Source: Lachnospira sp. UBA4285 (GTDB taxonomy: Bacteria; Bacillota; Clostridia; Lachnospirales; Lachnospiraceae). Taken from it: a DNA stretch of 11,918 bases. Each line of letters starts with the position of its first letter. Positions within the stretch are counted from its first letter, which is position 1. Of the stretch, positions 5,552 to 11,918 are shown piece after piece. Below the pieces are notes generated by a model. The model had not been told where the DNA came from. It worked only from the letters and a program-made list of their open reading frames with translations, and did no database searches. A program made the translations under genes and the position numbers. Where the stretch lies: the NCBI GenBank assembly GCA_002394965.1, contig DGVL01000021.1:1-11918 (forward strand). Reading direction: 5' to 3'.

Positions 5552-6193
5552 TCAGACTTTTTTAATGCTCCCGTCCCGAAGGGAAAAGCGGCATCCACAG
5601 TAATTCTGCCGATACAGTCCATACTCCCGGGACAGTTCGACCGAGCGCATATAGCCGTTTTTCTTCTTGAAATCACTGAACAGGTACGAAACGCCGTATT
5701 CCTGCTCAAGTGCCTGCCCGATGGCGTTGAGGACAGCAGACTTCTTCAGCGGACTGATGCTCAGTGTCGTGGTGAAATAGTCAAAGCCTCTGCTTCTTGC
5801 GAGTCTGGCTGTCTCTTCCAGGCGGAGCCGGTAACACTTCACGCACCGCTCTCCGCCCTCCGGCGCTCTCTCGAGCCCCTCGGCCATTTTCTCGAAGCGT
5901 TCCGGCTCATACGTCCCTTCGATCACAGAAACCGGATATTTCGCCGGGAACTCCCGAATAAACCGCCTCTCTTCGCTGACACGCTTCTGGTATTCCGCGG
6001 ATGATGTTATGTTCGGATTGTAATAAAAGACAGTCACGTGAAAGTAGTCTGACAGATACTCGATGCAGTAGCTGGAACAGGGGGCACAGCAGGCGTGCAG
6101 CAGCAGAGTCGGGACCCGCCCCTCCTGCTGCAGTCTGGATATCAGTGCATCCAGTTCCTTCTGGAAATTCCGGTGTTCAAACGCGATAGGCAT
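5552..6193 (-). CDS. queH: Epoxyqueuosine reductase QueH
   Basis: QueH carries out the last step of queuosine synthesis, reducing epoxyqueuosine to queuosine in the wobble position of GUN-anticodon tRNAs. It is the non-homologous replacement for the cobalamin enzyme QueG. The 213-residue product shows the family pattern (DUF208): LLLHACCAPCSSYCIEYL (31-48) with Cys35, Cys36 and Cys39, FYYNPNI (57-62), a middle CVKCYRLRL (117-125), FDYFTTTLSISPLKKS (137-152) and NYCGC (198-201) with Cys199 and Cys201. These cysteines bind the Fe-S cluster and supply the redox pair in characterised homologues. The start at 6193 lies inside the 3' end of hisC (17-nt overlap), with GGAG about 9 nt upstream, so translation is probably coupled. 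No other queuosine gene and no clear terminator are in the window. Confidence 0.95.
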   Translation of the reverse strand: MPIAFEHRNFQKELDALISRLQQEGRVPTLLLHACCAPCSSYCIEYLSDYFHVTVFYYNPNITSSAEYQKRVSEERRFIREFPAKYPVSVIEGTYEPERFEKMAEGLERAPEGGERCVKCYRLRLEETARLARSRGFDYFTTTLSISPLKKSAVLNAIGQALEQEYGVSYLFSDFKKKNGYMRSVELSREYGLYRQNYCGCRFSLRDGSIKKV

Positions 6194-7256
6194 CGATCAG
6201 CTCTCCGAGGTTCCTGATGAGTACATCCATCTGCTCATCCGTGCCGATGGTTATCCGGAGGAAATCGTCGATTCTTTTCTGCGGGAAATACCGCACGAAG
6301 ATCCGGCGTTTCTTCAATTCATCAAAAAGCCAGGAAGCCGGAACACTCCGGTGCCGCGCAAAGATAAAGTTGGTCTTTGAATCCGGGAAATCAAATCCTA
6401 ATGCGCTCAGCTTTTTCTTTGTATCTTCGCGGGTCTTGACGATCTTCGCGCAGCAGTTTTCGAAATATTTCCTGTCTTTTACGGCTTCCGCGCCCATCAT
6501 CAGCGCGGCCGCATTCATCGTATAGGAATTGAATGAGAACTTCACGTCTTTCATCGCCCGGATCAGATCCCGGCTTCCAAACGCAAATCCAATGCGCATT
6601 CCAGCCATGCTCCTGGACTTGGAAAATGTCTGCGTGATCAGCAGATTGTCATACTTTTCGATGAGCGGAAGTGCGGACACCCCTCCGAAGTCGATATAAG
6701 CCTCATCCACGATGACAACGCTGTCCCGGTTGGCTCTTACAATCTCCTCGACGCTGTCAAGTCCCAGGTAGACACCGGTGGGGGCGTTGGGGTTCGGGAA
6801 GATGATGCCGCCGTTATCTCTGCCGATGTAGTCAGCCGGAACGATGTTAAAATCCGCGTCGAGCGGCTGCGTGTCATACGGAATGCGGTAGAGTTCAGCC
6901 CACACCGGGTAGAAGGAATACGTGATGTCCGGAAAGAGAATCGGCTTCCTGGAATTAAAAAATGTCAGAAATGCCATGGAAAGCACGTCATCCGAGCCGA
7001 CTCCGACAAATATCTGATCCTGCAGCACGTGATAGAACTCAGACAGCGCCTCAGTCAGGACTCCCGCATCCGGGTCCGGATATTTCCGGAGTCTGGCGGA
7101 ATTGTCCGCTCCGAACAACGCCGCGGCAGAAAGAACTCCCGGAGCCGGCGGATACGGATTCTCATTCGTATTCAGCTTGATGACGTCTTCCACTTTGGGC
7201 TGCTCGCCGGGTACATACGGCTCTACGCTCCGAACATTGTCTTTCCAGGATGCCAT
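6177..7256 (-). CDS. hisC: Histidinol-phosphate aminotransferase family (HisC)
   Basis: This PLP-dependent fold-type I aminotransferase converts imidazole-acetol phosphate and glutamate to L-histidinol phosphate in histidine synthesis. The 359-residue length is normal for HisC. Visible features are KLNTNENPYPP (27-37), RKYPDPDAGVL (57-67), the cofactor region VGVGSDDVLSMAF (84-96), IIFPNPNAPTG (151-161), DEAYIDF (184-190), the Schiff-base lysine Lys213 in TFSKSRSMAGMRIGFAFG (210-227) and FLRITIG near the end. It is not in a his operon here; its partner is queH. HisC-like enzymes also transaminate aromatic amino acid precursors, so a broader role is possible. A strong GGAGG lies 8 nt before the ATG. 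Confidence 0.93.
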   Translation of the reverse strand: MASWKDNVRSVEPYVPGEQPKVEDVIKLNTNENPYPPAPGVLSAAALFGADNSARLRKYPDPDAGVLTEALSEFYHVLQDQIFVGVGSDDVLSMAFLTFFNSRKPILFPDITYSFYPVWAELYRIPYDTQPLDADFNIVPADYIGRDNGGIIFPNPNAPTGVYLGLDSVEEIVRANRDSVVIVDEAYIDFGGVSALPLIEKYDNLLITQTFSKSRSMAGMRIGFAFGSRDLIRAMKDVKFSFNSYTMNAAALMMGAEAVKDRKYFENCCAKIVKTREDTKKKLSALGFDFPDSKTNFIFARHRSVPASWLFDELKKRRIFVRYFPQKRIDDFLRITIGTDEQMDVLIRNLGELIDAYRV

Positions 7257-7292
7257 TTGCTTTTCCTCCCTGAGATGAATCGTCTGCGCCCC

Positions 7293-7301
7293 ATTATACC
7301 A
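7293..7301 (-). promoter_or_regulatory. hisC promoter: extended, consensus -10
   Basis: On the minus strand TGGTATAAT (7293-7301) is a perfect TATAAT with the TGn extension, about 37 nt before the hisC ATG. The -35 position would fall inside the terminator hairpin at 7303-7343 and has no good hexamer. A strong extended -10 can work without one. Confidence 0.7.
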
Positions 7302-7302
7302 T

Positions 7303-7343
7303 AAAAGCTCCCGCCAGAACCTTGAATTCCGGCGGGAGCTTTT
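7303..7343 (-). terminator. Intrinsic terminator between the isomerase gene and hisC
   Basis: Perfect 13-bp arms AAAAGCTCCCGCC (7303-7315) and GGCGGGAGCTTTT (7331-7343) flank a 15-nt loop. The stem has T-runs on both sides, so it may work in both directions. It lies 41 nt after the isomerase stop codon at 7385 and ends that transcript. Its 3' arm on the minus strand runs directly into the hisC -10 region. Confidence 0.93.
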
Positions 7344-7384
7344 GGCTCATCACGGTAAGTCTGTAGAAGGTTGTCCGTCACGGA

Positions 7385-8860
7385 TTATGATCTGCCGAAC
7401 GGATTCTCGTCCGGATACGGGAGAGACGCCGGATGATTGTAACCTATATCCGTCACACCCAGGTAACGGAAAAGATCAAAGAGCGCCTTGCCGTTGTGGG
7501 CGAAGGTCACGGCGCCGTGATGCGGGTAGTTCTTTGCCAGAAGGACATGGCGGTAGAAGCGCCCCATCTGCGGAATGGCGAAGATGCCGATGCCGCCGAA
7601 AGACCTGGTGGCCACAGGAAGGATCTCGCCTTCCGCAATATACGCGCGAAGCTTTGCGTCCGCTGTGCTCTGCAGGCGGTAGAATGTCACCGGTCCAGGG
7701 ATGAGATCGCCCTCAATGGTGCCATTGGTGTATTCTTCCGGCAGAGTGCGAGCCATGATCCGCTGATTTCGCATCTCATAGAATGAAAGTTTGCAGCTTG
7801 CGGTGTTGCCGCAGTGGAATCCCATGAATGTGTCTTTGATGTCGTACGGGAACTTTCCCTTGATCTGGGACTCGTACATATCTCTCGGAACGGTGTTGTT
7901 GATGTCCAGAAGTGTCACGACGTCCTGGCTCACAACCGTACCGATAAACTCGGAGAGCGCTCCGTAGATATCCACTTCACAGGAAACCGGGATGCCCATA
8001 GAGGTGAGGCGCGAATTCACATAGCACGGCACAAAGTGGAACTGTGTCTGGAAGGCCGGCCAGCACTTCCCGGCGATGGCGACATACTGGCGCTCGCCCC
8101 TGTGGTCACGGATCCAGTCAAGAAGTGTAAGCTCATACTGGGCAAGCCGCGGCAGGATCTGCGGCTTGCAGTTTCCCTCCTTCAGGTCCTCTTCCATGGA
8201 CTTCACCGTGTCCGGAATTCTCGGATCATTCTCATGTTTGTTGAACGCCTCGAACAGATCGAGCTCAGAGTTCTCCTCAATTTCAACGCCCAGATCATAC
8301 AGCCGTTTAATTGGCGCGTTGCACGCAAGAAAATCCTGCGGACGCGGTCCGAAAGAGATGATCTTCAGATTCTTCAGGGCGATGACGCCGCGCGCGACCG
8401 GGAGGAAATCCGCAATCATGTCGGCCACTTCTTCTGCGGTGCCGACCGGATATTCCGGAATATACGCCCGGATGCCGCGCAGAGCCAGATTGTAGCTGGC
8501 GTTGAGCATACCGCAGTACGCGTCGCCCCGTCCGTCGATCAGATCCTCGCCGGTCTCTTCAGCGGCCGCCGCGAACATGACCGGTCCGTCGAACTCTTTG
8601 GCAAGCAGCGTCTCGCTTGTCTCCGGCCCGAAATTGCCGAGGTATACGACCAGCGCGTTGGCACCGGCAGTTTGAAGCTCATCCAATGCTCTGCGGACAT
8701 CGGTTTCTTTCTCGATGCACACGCCGCACTCGATGATCTCACCGTACTTTTTCCGGAATGCATCAACAACCGCCTTCCGCCTTCCAACGGACAGGCTCAT
8801 CGGGAAACAGTCCCGGCTGACCGCCACGATACCAACCTTTACTTCAGGAATATTCTGCAT
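7385..8860 (-). CDS. L-fucose/L-arabinose isomerase family protein
   Basis: The 491-residue cytoplasmic product belongs to the fucose/arabinose isomerase superfamily, metal-dependent aldose-ketose isomerases. The N-terminal part has an alternating fold (KVGIVAVSRDCFPMSLS, 8-24; NALVVYLGNFGPETSETLL, 68-86; LKIISFGPRPQDF, 165-177). The C-terminal part carries likely metal-site residues: Glu295 in SCEVDIYGALSEF (293-305), Asp319 in TLLDINN, His349 in GFHCGNT and the pair His447-His448. Assigning these as ligands rests on family knowledge, not alignment. Similar proteins in gut clostridia are annotated L-fucose isomerase, but no kinase, aldolase, transporter or glycosidase is nearby, so the sugar is unknown. 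It has its own promoter, a two-hairpin leader, GGGGAGG 5 nt before the ATG and a strong terminator, so it is monocistronic. Confidence 0.85.
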   Translation of the reverse strand: MQNIPEVKVGIVAVSRDCFPMSLSVGRRKAVVDAFRKKYGEIIECGVCIEKETDVRRALDELQTAGANALVVYLGNFGPETSETLLAKEFDGPVMFAAAAEETGEDLIDGRGDAYCGMLNASYNLALRGIRAYIPEYPVGTAEEVADMIADFLPVARGVIALKNLKIISFGPRPQDFLACNAPIKRLYDLGVEIEENSELDLFEAFNKHENDPRIPDTVKSMEEDLKEGNCKPQILPRLAQYELTLLDWIRDHRGERQYVAIAGKCWPAFQTQFHFVPCYVNSRLTSMGIPVSCEVDIYGALSEFIGTVVSQDVVTLLDINNTVPRDMYESQIKGKFPYDIKDTFMGFHCGNTASCKLSFYEMRNQRIMARTLPEEYTNGTIEGDLIPGPVTFYRLQSTADAKLRAYIAEGEILPVATRSFGGIGIFAIPQMGRFYRHVLLAKNYPHHGAVTFAHNGKALFDLFRYLGVTDIGYNHPASLPYPDENPFGRS

Positions 8861-8880
8861 AACATCCTCCCCTGCAGACA

Positions 8881-8895
8881 GAGCTTCTCAAGCTC
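8881..8895 (-). repeat. Leader hairpin 2 of the isomerase gene
   Basis: GAGCTT-CTC-AAGCTC is a perfect 6-bp inverted repeat with a 3-nt loop. It lies 20 nt before the isomerase start, just upstream of the GGGGAGG ribosome binding site. It could be a small operator or an RNA hairpin affecting translation. Confidence 0.45.
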
Positions 8896-8923
8896 CGCCT
8901 GTCGTATTCAGACTCCACACGTT

Positions 8924-8943
8924 GCACGGGAACACTCCCGCGC
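8924..8943 (-). repeat. Leader hairpin 1 of the isomerase gene
   Basis: On the minus strand GCGCGGGA-GTGT-TCCCGTGC forms an 8-bp stem (one G-U pair in RNA) with a 4-nt loop. It sits just downstream of the predicted transcription start, so it would be at the 5' end of the mRNA. It may act as a repressor operator placed after the promoter, or as a 5' stabilising hairpin. Confidence 0.5.
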
Positions 8944-8959
8944 CATCCGCATTGGAATA

Positions 8960-8988
8960 ATACTATCATTAACTCGCAGAGCTTGCAA
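8960..8988 (-). promoter_or_regulatory. Promoter of the isomerase gene
   Basis: On the minus strand TTGCAA (8983-8988), a 17-nt spacer and TAGTAT (8960-8965) fit sigma-A spacing with 4 of 6 matches each. The element begins 12 nt after the RNase H stop codon. The predicted leader is about 93 nt. Confidence 0.5.
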
Positions 8989-9000
8989 GAAGGCTTCGCA

Positions 9001-9654
9001 TCACAGCAGTCCGGCGCTCTTCTTCGCCAGGCGGTCTGCCTCTTCATTCCCGTCAACGCCGGTGTGACTCTTGATTTTCACGAAATGAATCAGGATCCGC
9101 CCCATAGCTTCCTGCATCACTTCGTGATACCGGCGTGTCGCCGCGAGATTCCTCTTCCACCGCCCGGTCGCCCACATCTCAACGCCCAGATAATCGTAGC
9201 AGATGGTTAGTGTCGGAAGATTCAGTTCCAGAGCTTTCCTGACAGCCGCCTCTGCCCCCAGGATTTCCCCGGCCACGTTGCGCATAGACGCAAGTTCCGG
9301 GTCATTTCCGCTGCCCGAGAGCACTTCCCGTGTGTCGTCATGCACGAGAAACCCACCATATCCGTACGTTTTCGACCTTATGTTGTACGACCCGTCGACG
9401 AATGCGTACGGCTTCTCAGGCGTGTAATGAGCCTGCGTATCACCGGTCAGTCCGCTGGTTCCTCTTTGTTTTCCCGTATGTCTTCCATCTGCAGGGCCGG
9501 GGCCGTTTTTCACGAACTGCACCGCGCTCATGAAGTCCTGAAAGCCTTTGTAAACCGGCCCGTCAAAGCCCGCGATCTGCCTGCGGCAGGATGCCCAGTC
9601 CGTGTACACGCCAGGGGTTTTCCCCCTGTGTACCGCATAGAATTTATATGCCAA
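9001..9654 (-). CDS. rnhA: Ribonuclease HI with N-terminal hybrid-binding domain; TTG start
   Basis: The enzyme cuts the RNA strand of RNA-DNA hybrids. The 217-residue product has an N-terminal RNase H hybrid-binding (viroplasmin-like) domain, AYKFYAVHRGKTPGVYTDW to about 48, as in eukaryotic RNase H1 and some Firmicutes. A low-complexity Gly/Thr-rich linker (50-80) and the catalytic domain (82-214) follow. Catalytic residues are visible: Asp87 (FVDGSYN), Glu130 (NVAGEILGAEAA), Asp154 (ICYDYLGVEMW), Asp207 (EEADRLAK), and His197 in KSHTGVDGNEEAD. The start codon is TTG at 9654; AAAGGAG at 9661-9667 is 6 nt upstream and overlaps the prfA stop codon, so translation is likely coupled to prfA. 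No in-frame ATG would keep the conserved N-terminus, which supports the TTG. Confidence 0.95.
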   Translation of the reverse strand: MAYKFYAVHRGKTPGVYTDWASCRRQIAGFDGPVYKGFQDFMSAVQFVKNGPGPADGRHTGKQRGTSGLTGDTQAHYTPEKPYAFVDGSYNIRSKTYGYGGFLVHDDTREVLSGSGNDPELASMRNVAGEILGAEAAVRKALELNLPTLTICYDYLGVEMWATGRWKRNLAATRRYHEVMQEAMGRILIHFVKIKSHTGVDGNEEADRLAKKSAGLL

Positions 9655-9665
9655 TTGCCTCTCCT

Positions 9666-10751
9666 TTACAGCTGACCAGCAGACTGAGCTTCGAGTTTCT
9701 CGGCCTGGTCGGCCGTCATAAGTGCATCCAGAAGTTCGTCAAGGTCTCCGTCCATAATCTGCTCAAGCTTGTACAGTGTCAGGTGAATCCGGTGATCCGT
9801 CACCCTCCCCTGCGGGAAATTGTATGTACGGATCTTCTCGGAGCGGTCGCCGCTGCCGATCTGGGATCTTCTGGCATCTGCCTGCGCGTCATGAGCCTTC
9901 TGACTCTCCAGCACATACAGCTTTGCCCTCAGGAGAGCGAATGCTTTCTCCTTATTCTGTATCTGGGACTTTTCCGTCTGGGAATAGATCACGATCCCGG
10001 TCGGATAGTGGGTCAGGCGCACGGCGGAGTCAGTCGTATTCACACACTGTCCTCCGTTTCCGGATGCCCGCATGACGTCGATGCGGATGTCCTTTTCGTC
10101 GATATGGACATCCACTTCCTTCGCCTCCGGGAGCACTGCCACAGATGCAGCGGACGTGTGAATCCGCCCCGCCGACTCCGTCTCCGGGACGCGCTGCACC
10201 CGGTGAACGCCGCTCTCATACTTGAGCACCGACCATGCGCCTTTTCCTTTCACCATGAATTCCACTTCCTTCATACCGCCAAGTTGTGTCGGAAAGGCAT
10301 TTACCACTTCCAGCTTCCATCCACGCCGCTCCACAAAACGCGCGTACATGCGGAAAAGCTGCGCTGCGAACAGAGCCGCTTCCTCACCGCCGGTCCCGGC
10401 GCGGATCTCCATGATGACATTGCGCTCATCATTCGGATCTTTCGGAAGAAGCAGGATTTTCAGCTCTCTCTCAAGCCTCTCCTGTTCTCCCTGGAGACGG
10501 GAGAGTTCCTGTTTCTCCATCTCCTTCATCTCCGGTTCCGACTCGCTCTCCATCATCTTCCGCGTTTCCTGCGCCTCAGCTGCGGATTCCCGGTATTTCC
10601 GGAACGTGCTGATGAGCGGTGTGAGACTGCCCTCTTCTTTGAGAAGCCGCGTCATCTTCTCCTGATCTGCAGCCGTCTGGGGCGCAGCCAGTTGTGCCAT
10701 TATATCCTCATAATGCCGTTCAATACTTTCCAGCCGTTCAAGAACGTCCAT
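9666..10751 (-). CDS. prfA: Peptide chain release factor 1
   Basis: RF1 recognises UAA and UAG in the ribosomal A site and triggers peptide release. The 361-residue length is standard. The N-terminal helical domain is Glu/Lys-rich. The codon-recognition motif is PET (189-191) in HRVQRVPETESAGRIHTS, the PxT form that marks RF1 rather than RF2 (SPF). The catalytic loop is RASGNGGQCVNTTDSAVRL, with GGQ at 233-235. Cys follows GGQ where E. coli has His; this position varies in RF1 proteins. The start overlaps the prmC 3' end by 14 nt, and GAGGAG lies just 3 nt from the ATG. The GGQ glutamine is the target of PrmC, encoded directly upstream. Confidence 0.97.
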   Translation of the reverse strand: MDVLERLESIERHYEDIMAQLAAPQTAADQEKMTRLLKEEGSLTPLISTFRKYRESAAEAQETRKMMESESEPEMKEMEKQELSRLQGEQERLERELKILLLPKDPNDERNVIMEIRAGTGGEEAALFAAQLFRMYARFVERRGWKLEVVNAFPTQLGGMKEVEFMVKGKGAWSVLKYESGVHRVQRVPETESAGRIHTSAASVAVLPEAKEVDVHIDEKDIRIDVMRASGNGGQCVNTTDSAVRLTHYPTGIVIYSQTEKSQIQNKEKAFALLRAKLYVLESQKAHDAQADARRSQIGSGDRSEKIRTYNFPQGRVTDHRIHLTLYKLEQIMDGDLDELLDALMTADQAEKLEAQSAGQL

Positions 10752-11595
10752 ATACTCCTCTTATCACCCGGTCGTTTCCGCCATAGTCGCGTATCACAGT
10801 AATGTCCGTGAATGATGCGTCCCGCAGCAATCCGCTCACTGCCTGTGCCTGATCATATCCTATCTCAAGAAAGATAACGCCGCCCGGCTTCAGGGCCTTT
10901 TCTGCCCCGGCCGCAAGCCGCCGGTAAAAGGCAAGTCCGTCTTCCCCGCCATCGAGCGCTCCGAGCGGATCATGATCCCGTACTTCCGGCGCAAGGCCCG
11001 GGATCACCCGGCTGGGAATATACGGGGGATTGGATACGATCACGTCAAATACTTTTCCAGCAGCCGGATCCAGCAAATCCCCCTGCGCAAACGCGGGAAC
11101 GCCGCCCGCCATCTCCCCGGCGAGCCGCGTCAGATTCTGCTCCGCAACGGCAAGGGCCTTCGCGGAGATATCGGTTCCCAGCCCCGTCCTTATTTTCTGC
11201 TCACATGCAATCGTCAGCAGAATGCAGCCGCTCCCGGTACACACATCAAGCACATCATCCCCCGGCCTGATCGCTTTCAGGGCTTCTTCCACGAGAACTT
11301 CGGTATCCGGGCGGGGAATCAGGACATCGCTGTTCACTGTGAATTCCCGGCCGTAAAACCACGCATGTCCCAGGATATGCTGAAGCGGAATCCTCTGCTC
11401 CCGGAAGTGGATGAGCCGGTCATAGCGATCTTGCACTTCCTGCGTTACACGCCTTTGCGGATCTGCCAGGTAAGTTCCCTCCGTCAGCCCCGTACAGTGA
11501 AACAGCAGCTGCTTCGCGTCGTAATCCGCGCACTCAACGCCTGCCGCCTTCAGTCTCGCTGTCCCCATTGCTGCCAGCTGTCTGACACTGGTCAT
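10738..11595 (-). CDS. prmC: Peptide chain release factor N5-glutamine methyltransferase PrmC
   Basis: This SAM-dependent enzyme methylates the GGQ glutamine of release factors 1 and 2. With the start at 11595 the product has 285 residues, close to the usual size. Features are an N-terminal helical domain (RQLAAMGTARLKAAGVECAD, 5-24), QHILGHAWFYG (72-82), LIPRPDTEVLVEEA (92-105), the SAM motif VLDVCTGSGCILL (115-127) and the substrate-glutamine motif NPPY (189-192) in VSNPPYIPS. The frame stays open upstream to 11766, but that part reads as an unrelated frame over the DUF1385 gene and is discarded. The ribosome binding site for 11595 is weak (GGGAAGA close to the ATG), which fits coupling to translation of the overlapping upstream gene. 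The prfA gene follows with a 14-nt overlap. Confidence 0.93.
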   Translation of the reverse strand: MTSVRQLAAMGTARLKAAGVECADYDAKQLLFHCTGLTEGTYLADPQRRVTQEVQDRYDRLIHFREQRIPLQHILGHAWFYGREFTVNSDVLIPRPDTEVLVEEALKAIRPGDDVLDVCTGSGCILLTIACEQKIRTGLGTDISAKALAVAEQNLTRLAGEMAGGVPAFAQGDLLDPAAGKVFDVIVSNPPYIPSRVIPGLAPEVRDHDPLGALDGGEDGLAFYRRLAAGAEKALKPGGVIFLEIGYDQAQAVSGLLRDASFTDITVIRDYGGNDRVIRGVYGRS

Positions 11596-11918
11596 TCTTC
11601 CCAAGATATTCTCTCCAGTCAAATACTGCCTCCACAGCCTGTATTGCGACTTCTGCCATCGCGGAATCCGGTTCTCTCGTGGTGAGACGCTGCATGAGCA
11701 GCCCGGGAGATGACAGAACGCGAGCCAACGTATTGTCGTGACTTGCTGCATACATAAGCATCTCATATGAGATGCCTGAAATGAGCGGAATCAGAGCGAT
11801 CCGCATCAGCAGCTGGACAGCCGGATTACCGGAACGTATGAACAGGAACAGAACGACGCTGAGGAACACGACGACAAAAAGGAAGCTGGTGCTGCAACGC
11901 CGATGAAAACGGCTCGCC
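11534..11918 (-). CDS. DUF1385 (YqhQ-like) membrane protein, C-terminal part; 5' end outside window
   Basis: The frame is open to the window edge at 11918 and encodes about 127 C-terminal residues beginning ASRFHRRCSTSFLFVV. RFHxRCxTSFLF, a hydrophobic helix (about 12-30, with FLSVVLFLFI), LLMRIALIPLISGISYEMLMYAA and EVAIQAVEAVFDW match the DUF1385/YqhQ integral membrane family, whose function is unknown. The last 20 or so residues after VFDWREYLGKN are hydrophilic, look like an extension, and lie in the part shared with prmC (62-nt overlap). A GTG at 11869 is an internal codon, not a start. Position upstream of prmC-prfA agrees with the cluster order I know from clostridia. Confidence 0.9.
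   Translation of the reverse strand, partial: ASRFHRRCSTSFLFVVVFLSVVLFLFIRSGNPAVQLLMRIALIPLISGISYEMLMYAASHDNTLARVLSSPGLLMQRLTTREPDSAMAEVAIQAVEAVFDWREYLGKNDQCQTAGSNGDSETEGGRR

Noticed and set aside
7814..9067. 417-codon plus-strand open frame opposite the isomerase gene
   Set aside because: Its mirror frame encodes a clear isomerase-family protein with a good ribosome binding site, and it also runs through that gene's promoter and leader. Treated as a shadow.
9666..10751. GGQC instead of GGQH in release factor 1 as a functional anomaly
   Set aside because: The residue after GGQ differs between species in RF1 (for example His or Gly), so Cys there is not by itself unusual.
9591..10802. 403-codon plus-strand open frame opposite prfA
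   Set aside because: The minus strand encodes release factor 1 with all hallmark motifs; the plus-strand protein is Leu/His/Arg-rich without family features.
11596..11766. 57-codon upstream extension of prmC
   Set aside because: The extension is an out-of-frame reading of the DUF1385 gene and is not PrmC-like. The family N-terminus begins at 11595.
1..11918. A previously undescribed defence, mobile or biosynthetic system
   Set aside because: Every substantial frame on the coding strand is explained by housekeeping or envelope genes. I found no repeat array, toxin-antitoxin pair, transposase, integrase or unexplained gene cluster on either strand.

Overview
The window looks like ordinary chromosome of an anaerobic Firmicute, most likely a Lachnospiraceae-type clostridium. 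That placement is an inference from moderate GC (about half, judged by eye), strong GGAGG-type ribosome binding sites, sigma-A-like promoters, PdaA-type deacetylase lipoproteins, a QueH-type queuosine enzyme, pyruvate formate-lyase, and a DUF1385-prmC-prfA gene order. All eleven genes read on the minus strand, so transcription runs from high to low coordinates. I see no tRNA, rRNA, CRISPR array, insertion sequence, phage gene or integration scar.

Region by region, in transcription order. (1) 11918-9001 holds a tight translation and RNA cluster: the 3' end of a DUF1385 membrane protein gene, prmC, prfA and an RNase H gene. Genes overlap by 62 and 14 nt or are 11 nt apart. PrmC methylates the GGQ glutamine of the release factor encoded directly after it. 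(2) 8860-7385 is a stand-alone L-fucose/L-arabinose-isomerase-family gene with its own promoter, a leader with two hairpins, and a strong terminator at 7303-7343. (3) 7256-5552 is hisC followed by queH, overlapping by 17 nt. The hisC promoter abuts, and partly lies inside, the preceding terminator. (4) 5435-4800 is a membrane-anchored protein with a LiaF-like domain and an acidic tail. Its promoter -10 is covered by an 18-bp palindrome, and a clean terminator follows. (5) 4705-4157 is a YfcE-type phosphodiesterase gene, and 4055-3654 is a small membrane protein gene with a zinc ribbon, followed by a terminator. (6) 3492-1457 is a tandem pair of PdaA-like deacetylase lipoprotein genes; the upstream copy keeps the catalytic residues and the downstream copy has lost three key histidines. 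(7) 1231-1 is the first 410 codons of pflB, cut off by the window edge just before its active-site cysteines, with an elaborate 225-nt upstream region.

I found no clear new multi-gene system. The observations most worth following are the apparent deacetylase pseudoenzyme paired with its active paralogue, the structured upstream region of pflB, and the palindrome on the promoter of the LiaF-like gene. The other findings are smaller points about starts, overlaps and leaders.
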